64,000 bases of DNA from Trichosphaerium sp. ATCC 40318 (GCA_038496445.1 JALMLS010000471.1:1-64000), one strand, 5' to 3'. Positions 27,612 through 39,624 are shown, counted from the stretch's first letter. Notes: generated by a model not told the origin, from the letters alone. Made by a program: numbers and translations.

Positions 27612-29471
27612 ATGGGTGCCTGTGAAAGTAGAAGCCCTAAGGATAGGGAAATATCAAAAGCACTACACAAGGCAGGAAAGGAGCGTAAATACCATAAAGC
27701 AGTTCGCATTCTACTGCTTGGTGGCTCAGAATCCGGAAAGTCGACTATAGCCAAACAGATGCATATATTGTACAACGCAACGGATGCACACTATTCAGGG
27801 GAGGTATGTACCCGCTTCTGTGCATTCATGACGTCAAAGCACCAAAATAGCCATCTAAACTTTCTTATTCTTTCATCTGTCTTTCCCTTACCATCTGTTT
27901 CTAAAGGAAAGCGAATGTGTTCCTATATACATAGCGTTTGGTTATTGTCTTACAATGTTTTGTCGTCAAATTGGTGTAGAGGTACGTAACGAAGCAGTTT
28001 TTGTGATGAATTCATTTGCAAAACGCGCTAGTTTATTTCAATGTACACGCGCTGTTAAAATTGGATTCCTTTTGTTTTTTTTTTTTGTTGAGTTAGCCTT
28101 TTTTATTTTGCTCATCACGTGATTATAGGTGCCAAGAGAAATAACGATATGGATACGCAGTAATCAGATAAAGAAGCTGGCTAATTTTTTGGAGCCGCTA
28201 GTAGACGATTTGTCTGCCCTTGTAAACGAAACAAAGACCTTTTCAGGCGCTCACGACGCTACTTTTAAATAGTACGTTTACACATTCTCTTAATAGAACA
28301 AACTGACAGTTTCCAACGGTATTTTACAAAAAAAATCAGCGTCACGTGACGTAACACGTGGTAGATTTTTTTTTTATTATTTTGTCGGTTTCTTTTGTAT
28401 TTTCTGTTATCGGCTCGTATTTCTTAGATTTATATCTAACCGCTGTTATTTAGTTTATTAGAGCACAGAAAGCGTATTCTATCGAAGCGATATGTACCAA
28501 CGAACGAGGATATTTTAAGGATAAAACAAAGGACTACCGGGGTTTCCGAAATTAATGCGCACGTGGACGGCATGCAAATTGATATGGTAGACGTTGGTGG
28601 ACAAAAAGCAGAGAGACGAAAATGGATTCATTGCTTTGAGGGTGTTAATATTGTATTTTATGTTGTTGGGTTGGGCGATTGTATCCTTTTTCCTTCGTTG
28701 TTACTTTTTTTTTTCAGTTTTTTCGAAACCAATGTATTTTCTCCTTGACAAAAATGAGATGACTTGCGTTGTGATCAAAGGAATACTACTGCTTTACGCG
28801 AATCCCTTGAAGTTTTTAAGCAAGTGCTCTCCCTTCGGATGTTCGCAGATAAACCTCTGGTGATCTTGTACAACAAGAACGACTTGCTTAAAGAAAAAGC
28901 AACAAAAATTGATTTGCGCACGTGTTTCCCTGATTACAAAGGTAAGACTCGCTTGAGTTTGGATGACAGAAAGCTAAAAATATACTAGGTGGTCTCAAAT
29001 ACGAGAATGCCCTCAACTTTATAAAAGATAAATTCAGAAGCCTCATACCTCCAGATCGACCTTTTTCAGAACGAGAACTTTCTGCTATAGATTCTGGTAC
29101 GTATTTTCATTTTCTGAAAACTTATCGGAAAAATTGTGTTCCGAAATTTCTTCTTGAGCTGTTTTTTCTTGTTCTCAAGAATGTAATAGATAAATTTGTG
29201 GATATTTTCGATGATATACAGTCCACCGTTTTTAAAGCTATCCTTAGATAACTTTGTGGACATCTTTGATGATTTAAAGTCTCACACATTCACAACTATT
29301 GCGGGTTCTAAAAAGACACGCTCAAGAACAAAGACACGTCAACGATCAAGGACACGGACGGGTTCAAAACCAAGAGGTCGTAGAAGGAGAGCATCTTCAA
29401 TAGCAAAAGAAGGCGTTCGACGATTTAGTACAACCGACAAACCATCCAATTTTTCCAAACGAAGACATTAA
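27612..29471 (+). CDS. heterotrimeric G-protein alpha subunit
   Basis: GTPase coupling GPCRs to effectors. MGACESR offers a Gly2 myristoylation site and Cys4 for palmitoylation. P-loop GGSESGKSTIAKQMHILY; helical domain across exons to about 28270; switch I RIKQRTTGVSEINAH with catalytic Arg; switch II DMVDVGGQKAERRKWIHCF with the GGQ; guanine-specificity motif ILYNKNDLL (NKxD). The TCAT-like region is SAIDS-D, weaker than the canonical form. Seven to eight exons. The 3' end is exceptional: from donor 29097 two acceptors, after 29189 and after 29247, lead into two similar versions of the alpha-5 helix, one ending at 29251 and one running to 29471 with a basic tail. The class C GPCR at 47830-51042 is a possible upstream partner, by inference only. 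Confidence 0.92.
29190..29251 (+). other. G-alpha alternative last exon, copy 1 (short C-terminus)
   Basis: After acceptor ...AATGTAATAG this exon completes the split Asp codon and encodes DKFVDIFDDIQSTVFKAILR before TAA at 29249-29251. Its length and position fit the normal alpha-5 helix and C-terminus of G-alpha. It lacks the usual C-G-L ending. Confidence 0.65.
29248..29471 (+). other. G-alpha alternative last exon, copy 2 (long basic C-terminus)
   Basis: Begins after acceptor ...CTATCCTTAG, overlapping the last bases of copy 1. It keeps the same reading phase from donor 29097 and encodes DNFVDIFDDLKSHTFTTIAG, then a Ser/Arg/Lys-rich tail (SRTKTRQRSRTRTGSKPRGR and on) ending SNFSKRRH. The offset from copy 1 is 58 bp, so the two copies cannot be read in one frame. 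Confidence 0.65.
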
Positions 29472-29696
29472 ACAAACAAACAAAAAAAAAAAAAGGAATC
29501 CAAAAAATAAAGCCTGTACATAATACTTACTCCTAAAAACATTGTATGTTATGATAATACAACAAACGTTGACTCACATACGGAGAGTGCATAAAAAAAA
29601 ACTACAAAGTAAACTGCACAACTTTGGAAAAACGTTCAAGTTTATTCATGACTTATATTCGATTCGTCAGCGTTCGTTATTAGCTTCAGTTGTCAT

Positions 29697-31175
29697 TCAC
29701 TCTTGGAGTTTTGTTTCTAAGAGTGCGCGCATGGCATTGTTGCAAAGTGGGAGAATGTTGGTTGGTGGTTTAGTCTCCATTCTAAACTCCCAGCCTATTT
29801 CGGAAGTTACAGGCTATAAATAGATATTGGGTTTTCGTGCCTGCTCTCCCAAACAAAATAGCCTCATCCTTCTGCATGTCAAACATAGCTGTGGATGTAC
29901 CCATACCTAATCAATTAGTTACAACACACAATCAACCAATAAAAGTGAAAGAACGGACCAATATACTTCCCAAAAGGATTGATCTCAATCAGGTATACTT
30001 TGTTGTTTGGCAAGTCCATCGCAAAGTCAATCACCTTTTTTTTTCAATTCAATTAGCGTCCAGTACAGAATTACATTAAACGTACGTATGTCTTTTCCGT
30101 TAGAGGAACTTTATCCTTCAACGAATCAAAGAACTCTAAAAATAAATTATTGGTTTGATGCAAGGTTGGCGGTAAACCATACCAGTAACCATCTTCTCGA
30201 TTTTATCCTTGTCCTTGTGCAAGTGTTCAAAGTATGCAAAGTGATAGTATTGACACATGCAAGTAAGCTTGCCGTCAACTACGAACCCTCTGTACTCGTA
30301 TTCTATTGGAACATCAACAAACTCTCTCAGTACAATCTACACATTATCAATAAGTTGATTTAATGCTGCTAAATGAAGGGCTAATCAACTCACTTTCTGA
30401 GACCACTTGTCAGGGTGTTCGAATGCCAATGTTAAATCCTCATAAATGCGTTCTGAATTCAGAAGAGTGGCAAGGGCTTGTGTTCCTGATGTCATCATGA
30501 GGCCCTTAATATGCGCTGTAACACAGTTAATGGCTGTAACACATATAAACAAAGTTGTATACCTCTGTAAACAGCAATCAATTTTGTGTTTTCGTCATGT
30601 GTTTTTGCTGTTTTCATAATGTCCTTGTAAATCTAAAAACACTATTTCAACATTTGACCACGTGATGCACGTGACATACTTGTAATGTTTTTTCAGAGGT
30701 AAGTGTAGCGTCCTTTGGTGACCGAGAGCTTAGTTTGGCGAAGGCTTGCTTTGATGGGAAGTCTTGAACGACTTTGTCAACCCTAGACGCCAACGCTTTT
30801 AAAATTTGTGGCCAAGCTTCAACATCTTGTTTTCCGCTTTTAAGGTTTGCTTTATATTGCTCCATCTATATGGGTTTAGCGATTGAAGTTGTTTTAAGTA
30901 TTTTTACCATTGCTCTTCCTTCTGTAACGCTAAGATCAAGAAAAAGCGTCTTATATGTGAATTCTTGTAACGCATCATACCTTTCGGGTTGTTACAGAGA
31001 GTTTTATCTAAAATACGTACCAAAAGTCTAAATCAGCCTCTCTTACGCGATTATATATGACATCTAGCTGCCCAGCCAGCTTTTTATCGATGTCAGCTTG
31101 TTGTTTTAATGTCGGGCTTGTTTTTGGGACTGTTGCCTTTTTAAGCGTTATGTTCTTGAGATCACTTGCTTGCAT
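29697..31175 (-). CDS. ATP-grasp / CDC123-like protein
   Basis: Starts MQASDLKNITLKKATVPKTS. About 470 residues in roughly eight exons. The middle carries LREFVDVPIEYEYRGFVVDG and KLTCITQYYHFAYFEHLHKD, followed by VIDFAMDLPNNKVYLIEINP then FG and, after an intron, TGTSTAMFDMQKDEAILFGR. The pattern Arg-Glu-Phe...Glu-Tyr-Arg-x-Phe-Val and Asp-Phe-Ala...Glu-x-Asn-Pro-Phe-Gly matches the nucleotide- and Mg-binding strands of CDC123/R2K-type ATP-grasp ligases. CDC123 itself assembles eIF2, but this looks like a relative rather than CDC123. Ends NAMRALLETKLQE-stop. The fold assignment is fairly safe, the substrate unknown. Confidence 0.65.
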
Positions 31176-31760
31176 TGTTATATAGTGTACTAAATGGTAT
31201 TTCGGTTTTATCCTAGCAAAACCATAGAGTAAATTTAGACTAAATTATTCGAAAAAACCAAATCTCTCGTTCACAGATCCTCGTTACAGCAAATCTCTTT
31301 TCGAATTTTCCTGACCCGTTTTGGTCAACCTTATTTATGCTTATATGCATGTACTACATTAATTTTATACCTTGGCAATGAGTTTTAAGGCGCTAAAAAA
31401 CTTAGTCAAGTATTTTTTGCAACATGTACTTCTCTCGACTTTGCTCTTCTTAATCAATTCTTAAATTAACCATGCGCAACGTTATATCGCACTACATACA
31501 CAGCCAAAGGATATTTAGTGTTTGGTGCTGTTAAAACTGGCAATAATTATTCCTTAAAAATCAGTAACCTAACTTCAAAAAAAATTGAATGTTTGAGTTA
31601 ATGATGTTTGGCTTTGAATTGTCTGTCACGTTGCATCTACTTCATCTACTGTGTGCGTTGTCTAAACCCAAACTCAAGTGCGTCAAAGTATACGATCGCA
31701 ACCATTGCAAAAAGAGGCGTAATGTGCAAAAAAAGGAAGAAACGTTTTAATATTAGCCCT
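31176..31760. other. intergenic region, nothing recognised
   Basis: 585 bp between the start of the ATP-grasp gene and the end of the Ras gene, both on the minus strand. AT-rich, no open frame with protein-like character. It should include the ATP-grasp gene promoter and the Ras 3' UTR. Confidence 0.4.
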
Positions 31761-32519
31761 TTACAAAATAGCACAACGTCTCCTTTCTTTTGGTTTTGGC
31801 GTGCTAGTAGGATCAGAAGATGATGTAAGTCCAGGGTTACGCTTTTTGTATATATCTCTAGCCAACTCTATAAAGGAGTGTACGACGTTTACACCTGTTT
31901 TAGCTGACGTTTCCCAAAATTTACATTTAAGATTTCTCCCCAGTTCGTGTCCATCTGCGTTTGGTACTACACGTGCGTCTTCAAGGTCTACTTTATTACC
32001 CGCTATAACTATTGGTACATCATCACTATCATTTGCTCTAAACAAAAATCACGTGTGGGTGTGACGCCATATTTTGATGTATGTATTGTAGTCATCCTTG
32101 TTAATCCTTTTTTTATTGCGTACCGTACGATAGCATCCCGAAACCTTGTAATTTCTGTAAAACTGTTCTGGTCGATAATAGAATAAACAAGAAGAAAGCC
32201 ATCACCATGTTTATAATACTACACAATAATAAAAATTAAAAAAAAAATGTTTTTTGGATTTTTTTGGTTAAAAAACGTGTTTAAAGTGTTACTCACGTGT
32301 TTTACGTACTTGGTCTCGAAGAAATGAGTACTCTTCTTGCCCTGCAGTATCTAAAATATCCAAAACTACTGGTGTTCCATCTAAATCTACTGTCTTTCGA
32401 TACGAATCTTCTACAGTTGGATCATAGCTTGTTATAAATTGCCGTTGTACAAATTGTATTGTTAATGCTGATTTACCCACTGCACCACCGCCTGCAACCA
32501 CTATCTTACATTCAGTCAT
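31761..32519 (-). CDS. RAS: Ras-family small GTPase
   Basis: Membrane-anchored switch GTPase of about 195 residues. [20 protein letters not shown] is the P-loop; the usual Gly at Ras position 13 is Ala here. Effector loop [11 protein letters not shown]; switch [16 protein letters not shown], where Ras/Rap have SAM/TAM before RDQ; then [20 protein letters not shown] in the middle exon; [12 protein letters not shown] (NKxD) and [10 protein letters not shown] (SAK). The C-terminus KERRRCAIL is a CaaX box whose final Leu predicts geranylgeranylation, with a polybasic patch. Three exons; intron 1 starts GTACGTAAAACACGTGAG. Ras versus Rap is not settled, but the start and effector loop favour Ras. 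Confidence 0.92.
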
Positions 32520-32809
32520 AACAGAAGCGGTTTACTCCCAAAATAGAGGTGTTTTCATCAAGTCTCGAAAAGTTTAGTTTCCTTTTTTCTTCATGACCTC
32601 CTTAATACCTGAAAACAACTATAGTTCTTACGTATATACGCACTTGATACTAAAATAGCGATACCATAGAGTCATCAAGGGATTTAATGCTTTTCAAGTT
32701 GAGAAAAACGCACGTGTTGTTTGAACAAGTCAGTGCACAGTTTGTGTTTAAGTGTTACAACAGGTACTTCCTTTCATTCCACTTGTCCGCGGCTAGTTTT
32801 CTCAGTAAA
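32520..32809. promoter_or_regulatory. divergent intergenic region Ras / secreted protein
   Basis: 290 bp between divergent starts. Contains GCACGTGTTG near 32708, another CACGTG hexamer. No gene seen. Confidence 0.4.
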
Positions 32810-35012
32810 ATGAACTATTACAACTGCACCTACTGCTGTACGTTTCTTGAGAATTACAAGAGAGCTTTTTCCGAATGACGCCACTAACATCACCAAATAG
32901 CTTTCATCGCTGTATTTTGCATCCTCATTACTCTAACGCCTCTTTGTAATGCACGGGTGACGACTTTGTTTGAGCACGTGTCTGTAAACGCCAGCGACAC
33001 TACAACGCTTGAGGCGTTCGGTGTGGATGCCACAGCGTCGCCACCAATGCTGTATTACCACACTATGTCCAGTCACGTATATTTCTGTTTTATTAAGCTA
33101 ATATTGTATGTAGGTTCTAGTTCGGGCGTAACAAGTCAGTTCGTGTTTGTTTCACGAACGTTGGGTGAAGGAAATGTTCAGGAGAAAACCCAAGTATTTT
33201 CAAGAGATGACGACCTCCTAACAAACCCCCAACGGGGTATTTCTTACATCCCGAATATCGACTCTTTTTCAGTTGTATCAGGTGGTGCGTTGTTTATCAT
33301 TGGAAATAGATTAAACTCCTCTGATCCGCGGGAGGTACACGTGATTTCCATTTGGGTTTTTTTTATTATAATTTTCAAGAATATCTGGTACAATGTTAGA
33401 ATAACTCCTTTTAACTAGTTATGGTATGTTAATAATGTACAACAAGTTAAGATAAACAGTGATGGTAGCTCCGTTACAAATTACGTGGTCCGTACAAGTT
33501 GATGCATCAAAAGGGAATTCAACTAAAATAAAAGTCTAGGTAAAAGAAAATACCCTTGTTTTTGTGGTAGCGGAGAGAAATGCGGAGTCCTCGCAAATAC
33601 TCACAGTGGACCTAACAAATCCGTCTAAATTAATATTCCTTCTTGATGGTCAATCTACAGCGAAGCAAAATGTGGTAGCGACAAGGAACTAGTACGCCAT
33701 AAAAAGTTGATTTATCCTTCTTACTAACTCTTTTTTTTTTTTCTACAGTTTTTATGTACTCAACATGGGATTCGAGTCACAACGCTTTTGGCTTGCTAGA
33801 TGGGAGGACCCAATGTTTTTTAATACTTGCAGTGGTCTTACATCAGAGGATATCTATTTAAAATCAATAGATTACGAAACAGATACTATGGTAGTAGTAA
33901 CAGATGTTCGAAGCTCAAGCAGTGTTTGGCTTATTTCCGGTGAAAAATGTAAATTCTTAAGGTCTTTTGGCGATAAAATCGACTTTGTCTCTATCAATGT
34001 CCATCAAGGCCAAACACGTGCAGCCTTTGGAACAAGTTCATTCTTACTTGAAGTCTCCGAGGAAGGAGAGCCATCACTACTATTCGTCGCAGGCAGCAAC
34101 GAGAACATTCAACAACTACACGTGCGTTTCCGTTTTTTTATTCTTTGTACTCACTTGTTTCATCAGGCTTTTAAAGGAGACTGGCTTGTCGCTACAAAAT
34201 CGACAACAGACGATGTAGTAACTTTAAGAGCCATTGGTGAAGAAGGGCCGAAAGCAATCATACCAGAGGCCTTTGGTGTTACAGTACAGATATCCAATGA
34301 CAAGAATTTTTTGGCTGTAGGATGGAGATCAAGAGAACATGCTGAGATCTTAGGTGGGTATGAAATAGATGACCTATGCTTACTCAAAGGAATGGACGCT
34401 TCTCCAATTGCCCAATTTGATGGCGCAGCACTACCAGTAATACCAAGATTTCAGAGTTCACTTTTATACGCCTCACTCGGTGAGAGTGTTGGAAGCTTTC
34501 CTTCAGTGGTACTTAATACAACTTAAGTCACTACTGTTTGTTAACAAAAGCAATAGGTGTCAACGAGTGTTATAGTTGGATTCGATGTCACTAACATCAC
34601 ATGTGATGAAGTGCCTTCCACTTTAGCTCCAACAGCGGTACCACCAACATCAGTACCACCAACAATCTCGCCTACAACATTAGCACCAAGTACTGTACCT
34701 CCAACTTTGCAACCGTCTACGTTACCTCCTACAACGATCGCCACTCCATCAGTGGCTTCATCTGGGTTGCAGCTGGATGCTGCTTGTATTACAATAGAAA
34801 TGGGACAGTGCCAGTACGTGTTTCTATTATTGTGTCTTTGGGTTGTTATTGGGTAAACCAGAAGGGCTAAAATAAATTTTAGTTGCAGTCGTACGCCATG
34901 CGTATGTGACAATACTTGCACTTGTGAGGTTATTCCTGGAGATTTTTTACTTTGTTTCCTTCTTGCTCCAGGGAAAAGCATAAATTATGGCGATCTCACG
35001 TGCTGTGGATAA
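32810..35012 (+). CDS. large secreted protein with Thr/Pro-rich stalk and Cys-rich tail
   Basis: The first exon is only 28 bp (MNYYNCTYC), ending at a GTACGT donor. Splicing to 32899 creates a signal peptide, SFIAVFCILITLTPLCNA, with probable cleavage after CNA. The mature part (about 560 residues) alternates beta-rich stretches such as LVFVVAERNAESSQILTVDL, SVWLISGEKCKFLRSFGD and NFLAVGWRSREHAEILGGYE, suggesting a beta-propeller-like ectodomain. Residues encoded at 34617-34765 form a PPT-rich mucin-like stalk. The end is Cys-rich (CITIEMGQCQ, CSRTPCVCDNTCTCE, DLTCCG). A final intron after TCTCE is optional, since both versions are open. No transmembrane segment found. Function unknown; a cell-surface or wall protein is likely. 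Confidence 0.65.
34617..34765 (+). repeat. Thr/Pro-rich coding repeat
   Basis: Imperfect repeats of 8-9 residues inside the secreted protein, of the kind LAPTAVPPTSVPPTISPTT and STVPPTLQPSTLPPTT. Typical of an O-glycosylated stalk. At DNA level the ccaacn(t/a)cngtacc words recur. Confidence 0.8.
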
Positions 35013-35540
35013 CAGGTCTGCCAAGTAAAACAAAAATCTTGTAAATAACAAAAATCTACCTGTATTTATTCAACAATAAAAACCAACTCGCTATTTGTTG
35101 ACTCGCTTGCGTCTAAAAACCTTGTTGGATTAAATACTAAATAAAGGGAGACTACTGAATTTCAAAAAAATCACGTGGCGAATAGGGTTTTGAGAGAAAG
35201 CGCTCCTTGGGTTTGTCCGCGAAGTAGTAACCCAATTGGTCGCCCACCTTTAAGTTGTAAAACGTTGCTTTTCATGTGAAGAAAAATATGGACTTTTTAG
35301 GTTTGTTTTATGATATCACTCGAGACTGAATACCACAACCTTTATTGATGTATTTCTGGTTTATTGGTACACTCAGATTCGAACCTAATTGTGAGCACTG
35401 TTTATTCAACGCCATCCTTTTGCGAATAATTTAAAGGTGTGTTGTGACTAGATTTTCGTGGAGAAAAAATAGGATGTATTGTTTGTACTTGGTGCTGTTA
35501 TCGCACAAAACAAGTAACTGTTATATATTTGAAAGCCAAG
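35013..35540. other. convergent intergenic region
   Basis: 528 bp between two converging genes. No protein-like frame. It includes a CACGTGG at about 35172 and AATAAA-like words near 35073 and 35143. Confidence 0.4.
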
Positions 35541-37380
35541 CTAGAATTCCACCGTCTTTAAATTCTGAAGCGCTGTGAGTTTTCCAATGCAATCACTAAA
35601 TGTTTGTCAACCAAAACCTGTCAATCAACAAAAATTGGAAAAAAAAACCCAAAAAAAAATATTGATCAAACATTCTAGCTAAGACATACGTGTTCTTGAC
35701 GCTTGTATTTCTCACATCGAGAGTGCGTAATAGTATTAATTTATTTATGCTATCTAGACCACCAGGTGTGACGTTACACCACTGTAGGTTCAAAAACTCT
35801 GAGAACATAAAAAGTAAGAAGAAAGGAAGAAAAACAACAATTGAATGTTGTGAGGTACCAAGGTTCGTTAAGCAAGTGAATTTAGCCAGTACCACATCAT
35901 CAACAGAATGCCATCCTGCTAGATCAAGCCACTTCAAATTCGTCAAGGATTCGAGAGCGCACAAGCCTTGAACAGTAATGACATCACTAATTTCATCGCT
36001 ATTTTCAATAGCTGATAGGTTCAGGTATTTCAAGTTTGTTAGGTATGCAAGGTATGCCAGGCAATGGTCAGTATTTATAGCATGTTCTTCCATCTTTAGC
36101 GATTGAAGATTTGTGAGTAAAGCAATGTAACTGATGCCCTAAACCGAAACGTCAACAAAACTTTCTCCCAATTTCTAATTTTTTTTTTATTTTACCTCTT
36201 CTCTCGTCGCTTGCCCGCAGTGCGACAAGTTCAACTCTGTAAGATTTGTGAGAGTAGTAATAAACTTGAGACCTGTAGATAGATAAAGTAAGAACACATA
36301 TTCACGTGATAAAAGCTCGACAGTACCTTTAGCTGTAATGGAACTCTCACGCAGATCCAATGACTAAAAAAATGAGATCAACGCTTCAAAAAAAACCCCG
36401 TGAACCGCGGTACCTTCAAACTTATAAATCCTGCTAGCTGTTTTATAGCGCTATCTGGAATATAACCTATTTTTGTAAGCTGCAAATCAAAAAAGCCGAA
36501 AAGTTTTTTCAATTTTTTGAACGTTTTTTTTTGTTGTTTTTCATTTGTTGCATTTTTAAACACGTACCAGGTAGTTTGAGACGCTCTAGTTTCACGAGAG
36601 AAGACAGCTCTAGCGTTAAGGAACGTTTTCATTGAGGTAAAACTGGATTTAAAAAAAATAGGATACATATTCGACTCCTCTCTTTGAAACTTGATTACAG
36701 TGTCTTAATTTTAGCGTGCGAAGATTTGTTAATTGTGCAACAAACTCCAGAGACTTGTTGGTTACTTTTGAGCACCATGAAAGGTTTAGCAATCTCAAAC
36801 TTTGAAATGAGGTTAAATGTCTCAAACCCTAAAATAATGTCACTTTAAGCGATGAGGTGGTTACTGCTGAGCGCTCCAGCGGTTTTTGGCGAAGCTGTCA
36901 AAAAAAAAAAACTAAAAGCGTTGAAAAGTTGCCAAAGATGTTGGAAGCGCTAGTTTATACGTACCTTGTTCGTTATGGTCTTTTTAGCAAGGTTCAAGTC
37001 AGTTAGCCTTGAGTACTGAGATAGGTTTATGAGCACAGAATCGTTTACTTTTATGTTTGAGAGGTCAATGTACGCAAGTGAAGAACGTATAATATACTTC
37101 CATCTTTAAAATCATGATCAGCATTCTGAGTGTCATAAAACGAAAAGTAGTGCGTCGTACAGCGTGCAGGTCTCACTACATCGTATTTGGTCGGCAAGGC
37201 AGAGAAATGATGATATTAACGCTACAATCTCGCTGGGTAACGACGCGAACGCTAGAACGTTAACGGAGAAGCTACGTGAATAAAAGACGTTATACCAGAT
37301 ACTTGATGAATTCTAAAACGATGCTGCAATGACTCGGGGATGCCATTGAACCAAAAAGCGTCTATTACAGGCGAGGCCAT
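35541..37380 (-). CDS. F-box-like leucine-rich-repeat protein
   Basis: Start MASPVIDAFWFNGIPESLQH. The second exon carries LPSEIVALISSFLCLADQIR then CSETCTLYDALLF, an F-box-like helix bundle that would bind Skp1 and make this a substrate receptor of an SCF ubiquitin ligase. Then follow about ten leucine-rich repeats spread over many small exons, for example LTNLKYLNLSAIENSDEISD, SLTNLKWLDLAGWHSVDD and LILLRTLDVRNTSVKNT, ending LTALQNLKTVEF-TAG. Repeat exons are separated by T-rich introns of 60-100 bp on the coding strand. The repeat pattern is clear; the F-box call rests on one exon. Confidence 0.72.
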
Positions 37381-37622
37381 GGCTGTTGTTGTGCTATTTA
37401 TGCGCTTGAGTTTAAGCCGATATTAGTTTATGACACTTTAGTATTGTGCAGATGACTACAGTTTCCGTACATGTACAACGTCACATTTGAAGACAATGTG
37501 ATTAAGTCTTCAAAAAAAAACCAATGCGATACTGCGTAACTGTAATACGTAATAGAAGAGGAGCCTTTGTTTGATAACGAAGCGTTGATTGCTTTTATTA
37601 ACATCAAACCAAACGCATCTTC

Positions 37623-39554
37623 ATGTCAAGGAAAAGAAGCGCGTCCTTTAATAAAGGGAATAAGAATCAAAAAAAGAAACAAAAAACGGAGCATAACCCA
37701 ATGCAAGTCCCAATGGAAGACGGTTACAAAATAGTACAGGAAGGAAAAGTAGAAATTCTCATGGTAGACGATAAGCATACGCCTGAGAAGACAGTACGTA
37801 GAGTTGTTGGCGCCTACCTTCGATACCTTGTAAAATCTTCGACAATTGTCTGTTTTTGTTCACACGTTGCTGCTGAGGCTAACAAAAGTAGATTGGGTAC
37901 TACAGCCGCCAAATGGAAAGTAACCGAAACTTGACAACTTTGTTACTACAAACGTGCCACAAACCAGGCTGGGAGGTACAATACAACATTGCGACATCAT
38001 TTAACTACTTTTTGAAGGTTTTAGATGCGTTTGCTTCAACAGGCGTTACAGGCATTAGATGGACCAAGGAAGTATCCTCCAAAGGCGATCCCATCAAAGT
38101 AACAGCAAATGACATTGATGGCTCGTACGTTTTTTTTCAGATTATCAGCTTTCCACCTCTAACGCGCTGTACAGCGTAGTAGAGCTAATAAAGAAAAATA
38201 TTACTAGAAACAAAGTAAACGTACGTAAAAATCCCTTCTACCATTAGAGTCTGCTTGTTTCACTATCTTTACACATATTAGATTGAGGTGACGCAAAAGG
38301 ATGCCAGTATACTAATGTTAGAGCGGTCGTGGGACTATATTCGTATCCTCTTTTTTTATTAGTTTATTCTGAGTATATTTTCACTCTTTTTTTTCCATGA
38401 CTGACGCTAAGAACTCGATCCATATGGCTCTCCGTGTAATTACATGGAAAATGCTTTTCGGAATCTACGAAATGGCGGTATTTTAGGCCTTACATGCACA
38501 GATATAGTACAATTTCTTTAAATTCTTTGTTGACTATGAAGACTAACACATAAATAGTCTGCTGTTTGCGGTATGTACCCCAATGTTGCCTTGAGACATT
38601 ACGGAGGGCTGACTTGTAGGACTGTTGTATTTTATAAAGAACTAGGTAAAAAATATCTCAACGGTTTTTTTGTCAATTTTTTACCTACTTTTCGTCAACT
38701 GCTAAAAAACCTTCTAGGTGCCCGTGTCGTTATTGCTGCTGCAGCCCGAGCTGCTGCGCGATGTAGTAAAGGCATTCGCGTACTCACATGTATGTACAAG
38801 TACGTGTAAACCAACGTTAGCGGTAACAATCAAATTAAGGAGCTGCTTATAGGGACCATTACCTTGTAATCGCTTTACAAGTAGTGCGTGGTTGCAAACC
38901 AGCAGATCAATGCCTATCACGAGTTAAGCCTGTTTACTATGCGCCAACAGCAAAGCGTTACTCTTTCGACAGAACTAAGTGTAGTTTAGAGAACCCTGGC
39001 TCAAATGTACGTTTTTTTTGTTGAAAATTGATTGTAATCTCGTTGTAGATAATGGAGTTGGGTCCTGTTTGGACAGGTCCTATTTTCGATAGTGAGATTA
39101 TGGAAAAGGTTCACAGTGAAGCTTTAAAACGTGAGAATATGAAGAATAACAAACCGTTTATGCGGATACTTGGGGTACGCTTTTCTGATTATAAGTCGCT
39201 AACGAGGTCGTGTCTTACTTCTATATTTGATTTAGCTCATTGTTGAAGAGTCTAAGCTTAATATACCGTTTTACTGGAGCCTTGAAATGTTTGGGATTGC
39301 TGATTTGCCTAAAATGTCTCGTGTGAGTGCTATGTTCCACAAGGCTGGGTACAAATGCAGTAGAACTCATTTTGGATCAACATCGTTAAGGTTCGCGTAG
39401 ATGACAATAGAAAAAAATAAAAACTCTAAACGCTCTGTGTAGGACTGATGCGCCTGCTAATAAGATTATTGCTCTATTAACACACAAGGAATCAGCAGAA
39501 GGCAAGGAAAACGACATAGAATCTCTGGCACTGTCGTGTGGTCTTATCAAGTAG
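37623..39554 (+). CDS. TRM1: tRNA (guanine26-N2)-dimethyltransferase TRM1
   Basis: Makes N2,N2-dimethylguanosine at position 26 of tRNAs. The N-terminus is basic (MSRKRSASFNKGNKNQKKKQ) and suits nuclear or mitochondrial import. EDGYKIVQEGKVEILMVDD opens the family domain. The SAM region follows: KVLDAFASTGVTGIRWTKEV and VTANDIDG. Then comes the catalytic stretch with CPYGSPCNYMENAF-like coding near 38410-38460, GGILGLTCTDI, YPNVALRHYGG and ARVVIAAAARAAARC. The C-terminal domain contains LGPVWTGPIFDSE, ALLTHKESAEGK and ends ESLALSCGLIK-TAG. About twelve exons. The first intron starts GTACGTAGAG right after EKT. All main blocks are present. Confidence 0.9.
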
Positions 39555-39624
39555 AGCTACACTAACCAAGGCTCATTTTATTCTTTGTACTATAACTCTA
39601 ACAAGAATCGTTTTATTTTGATGT

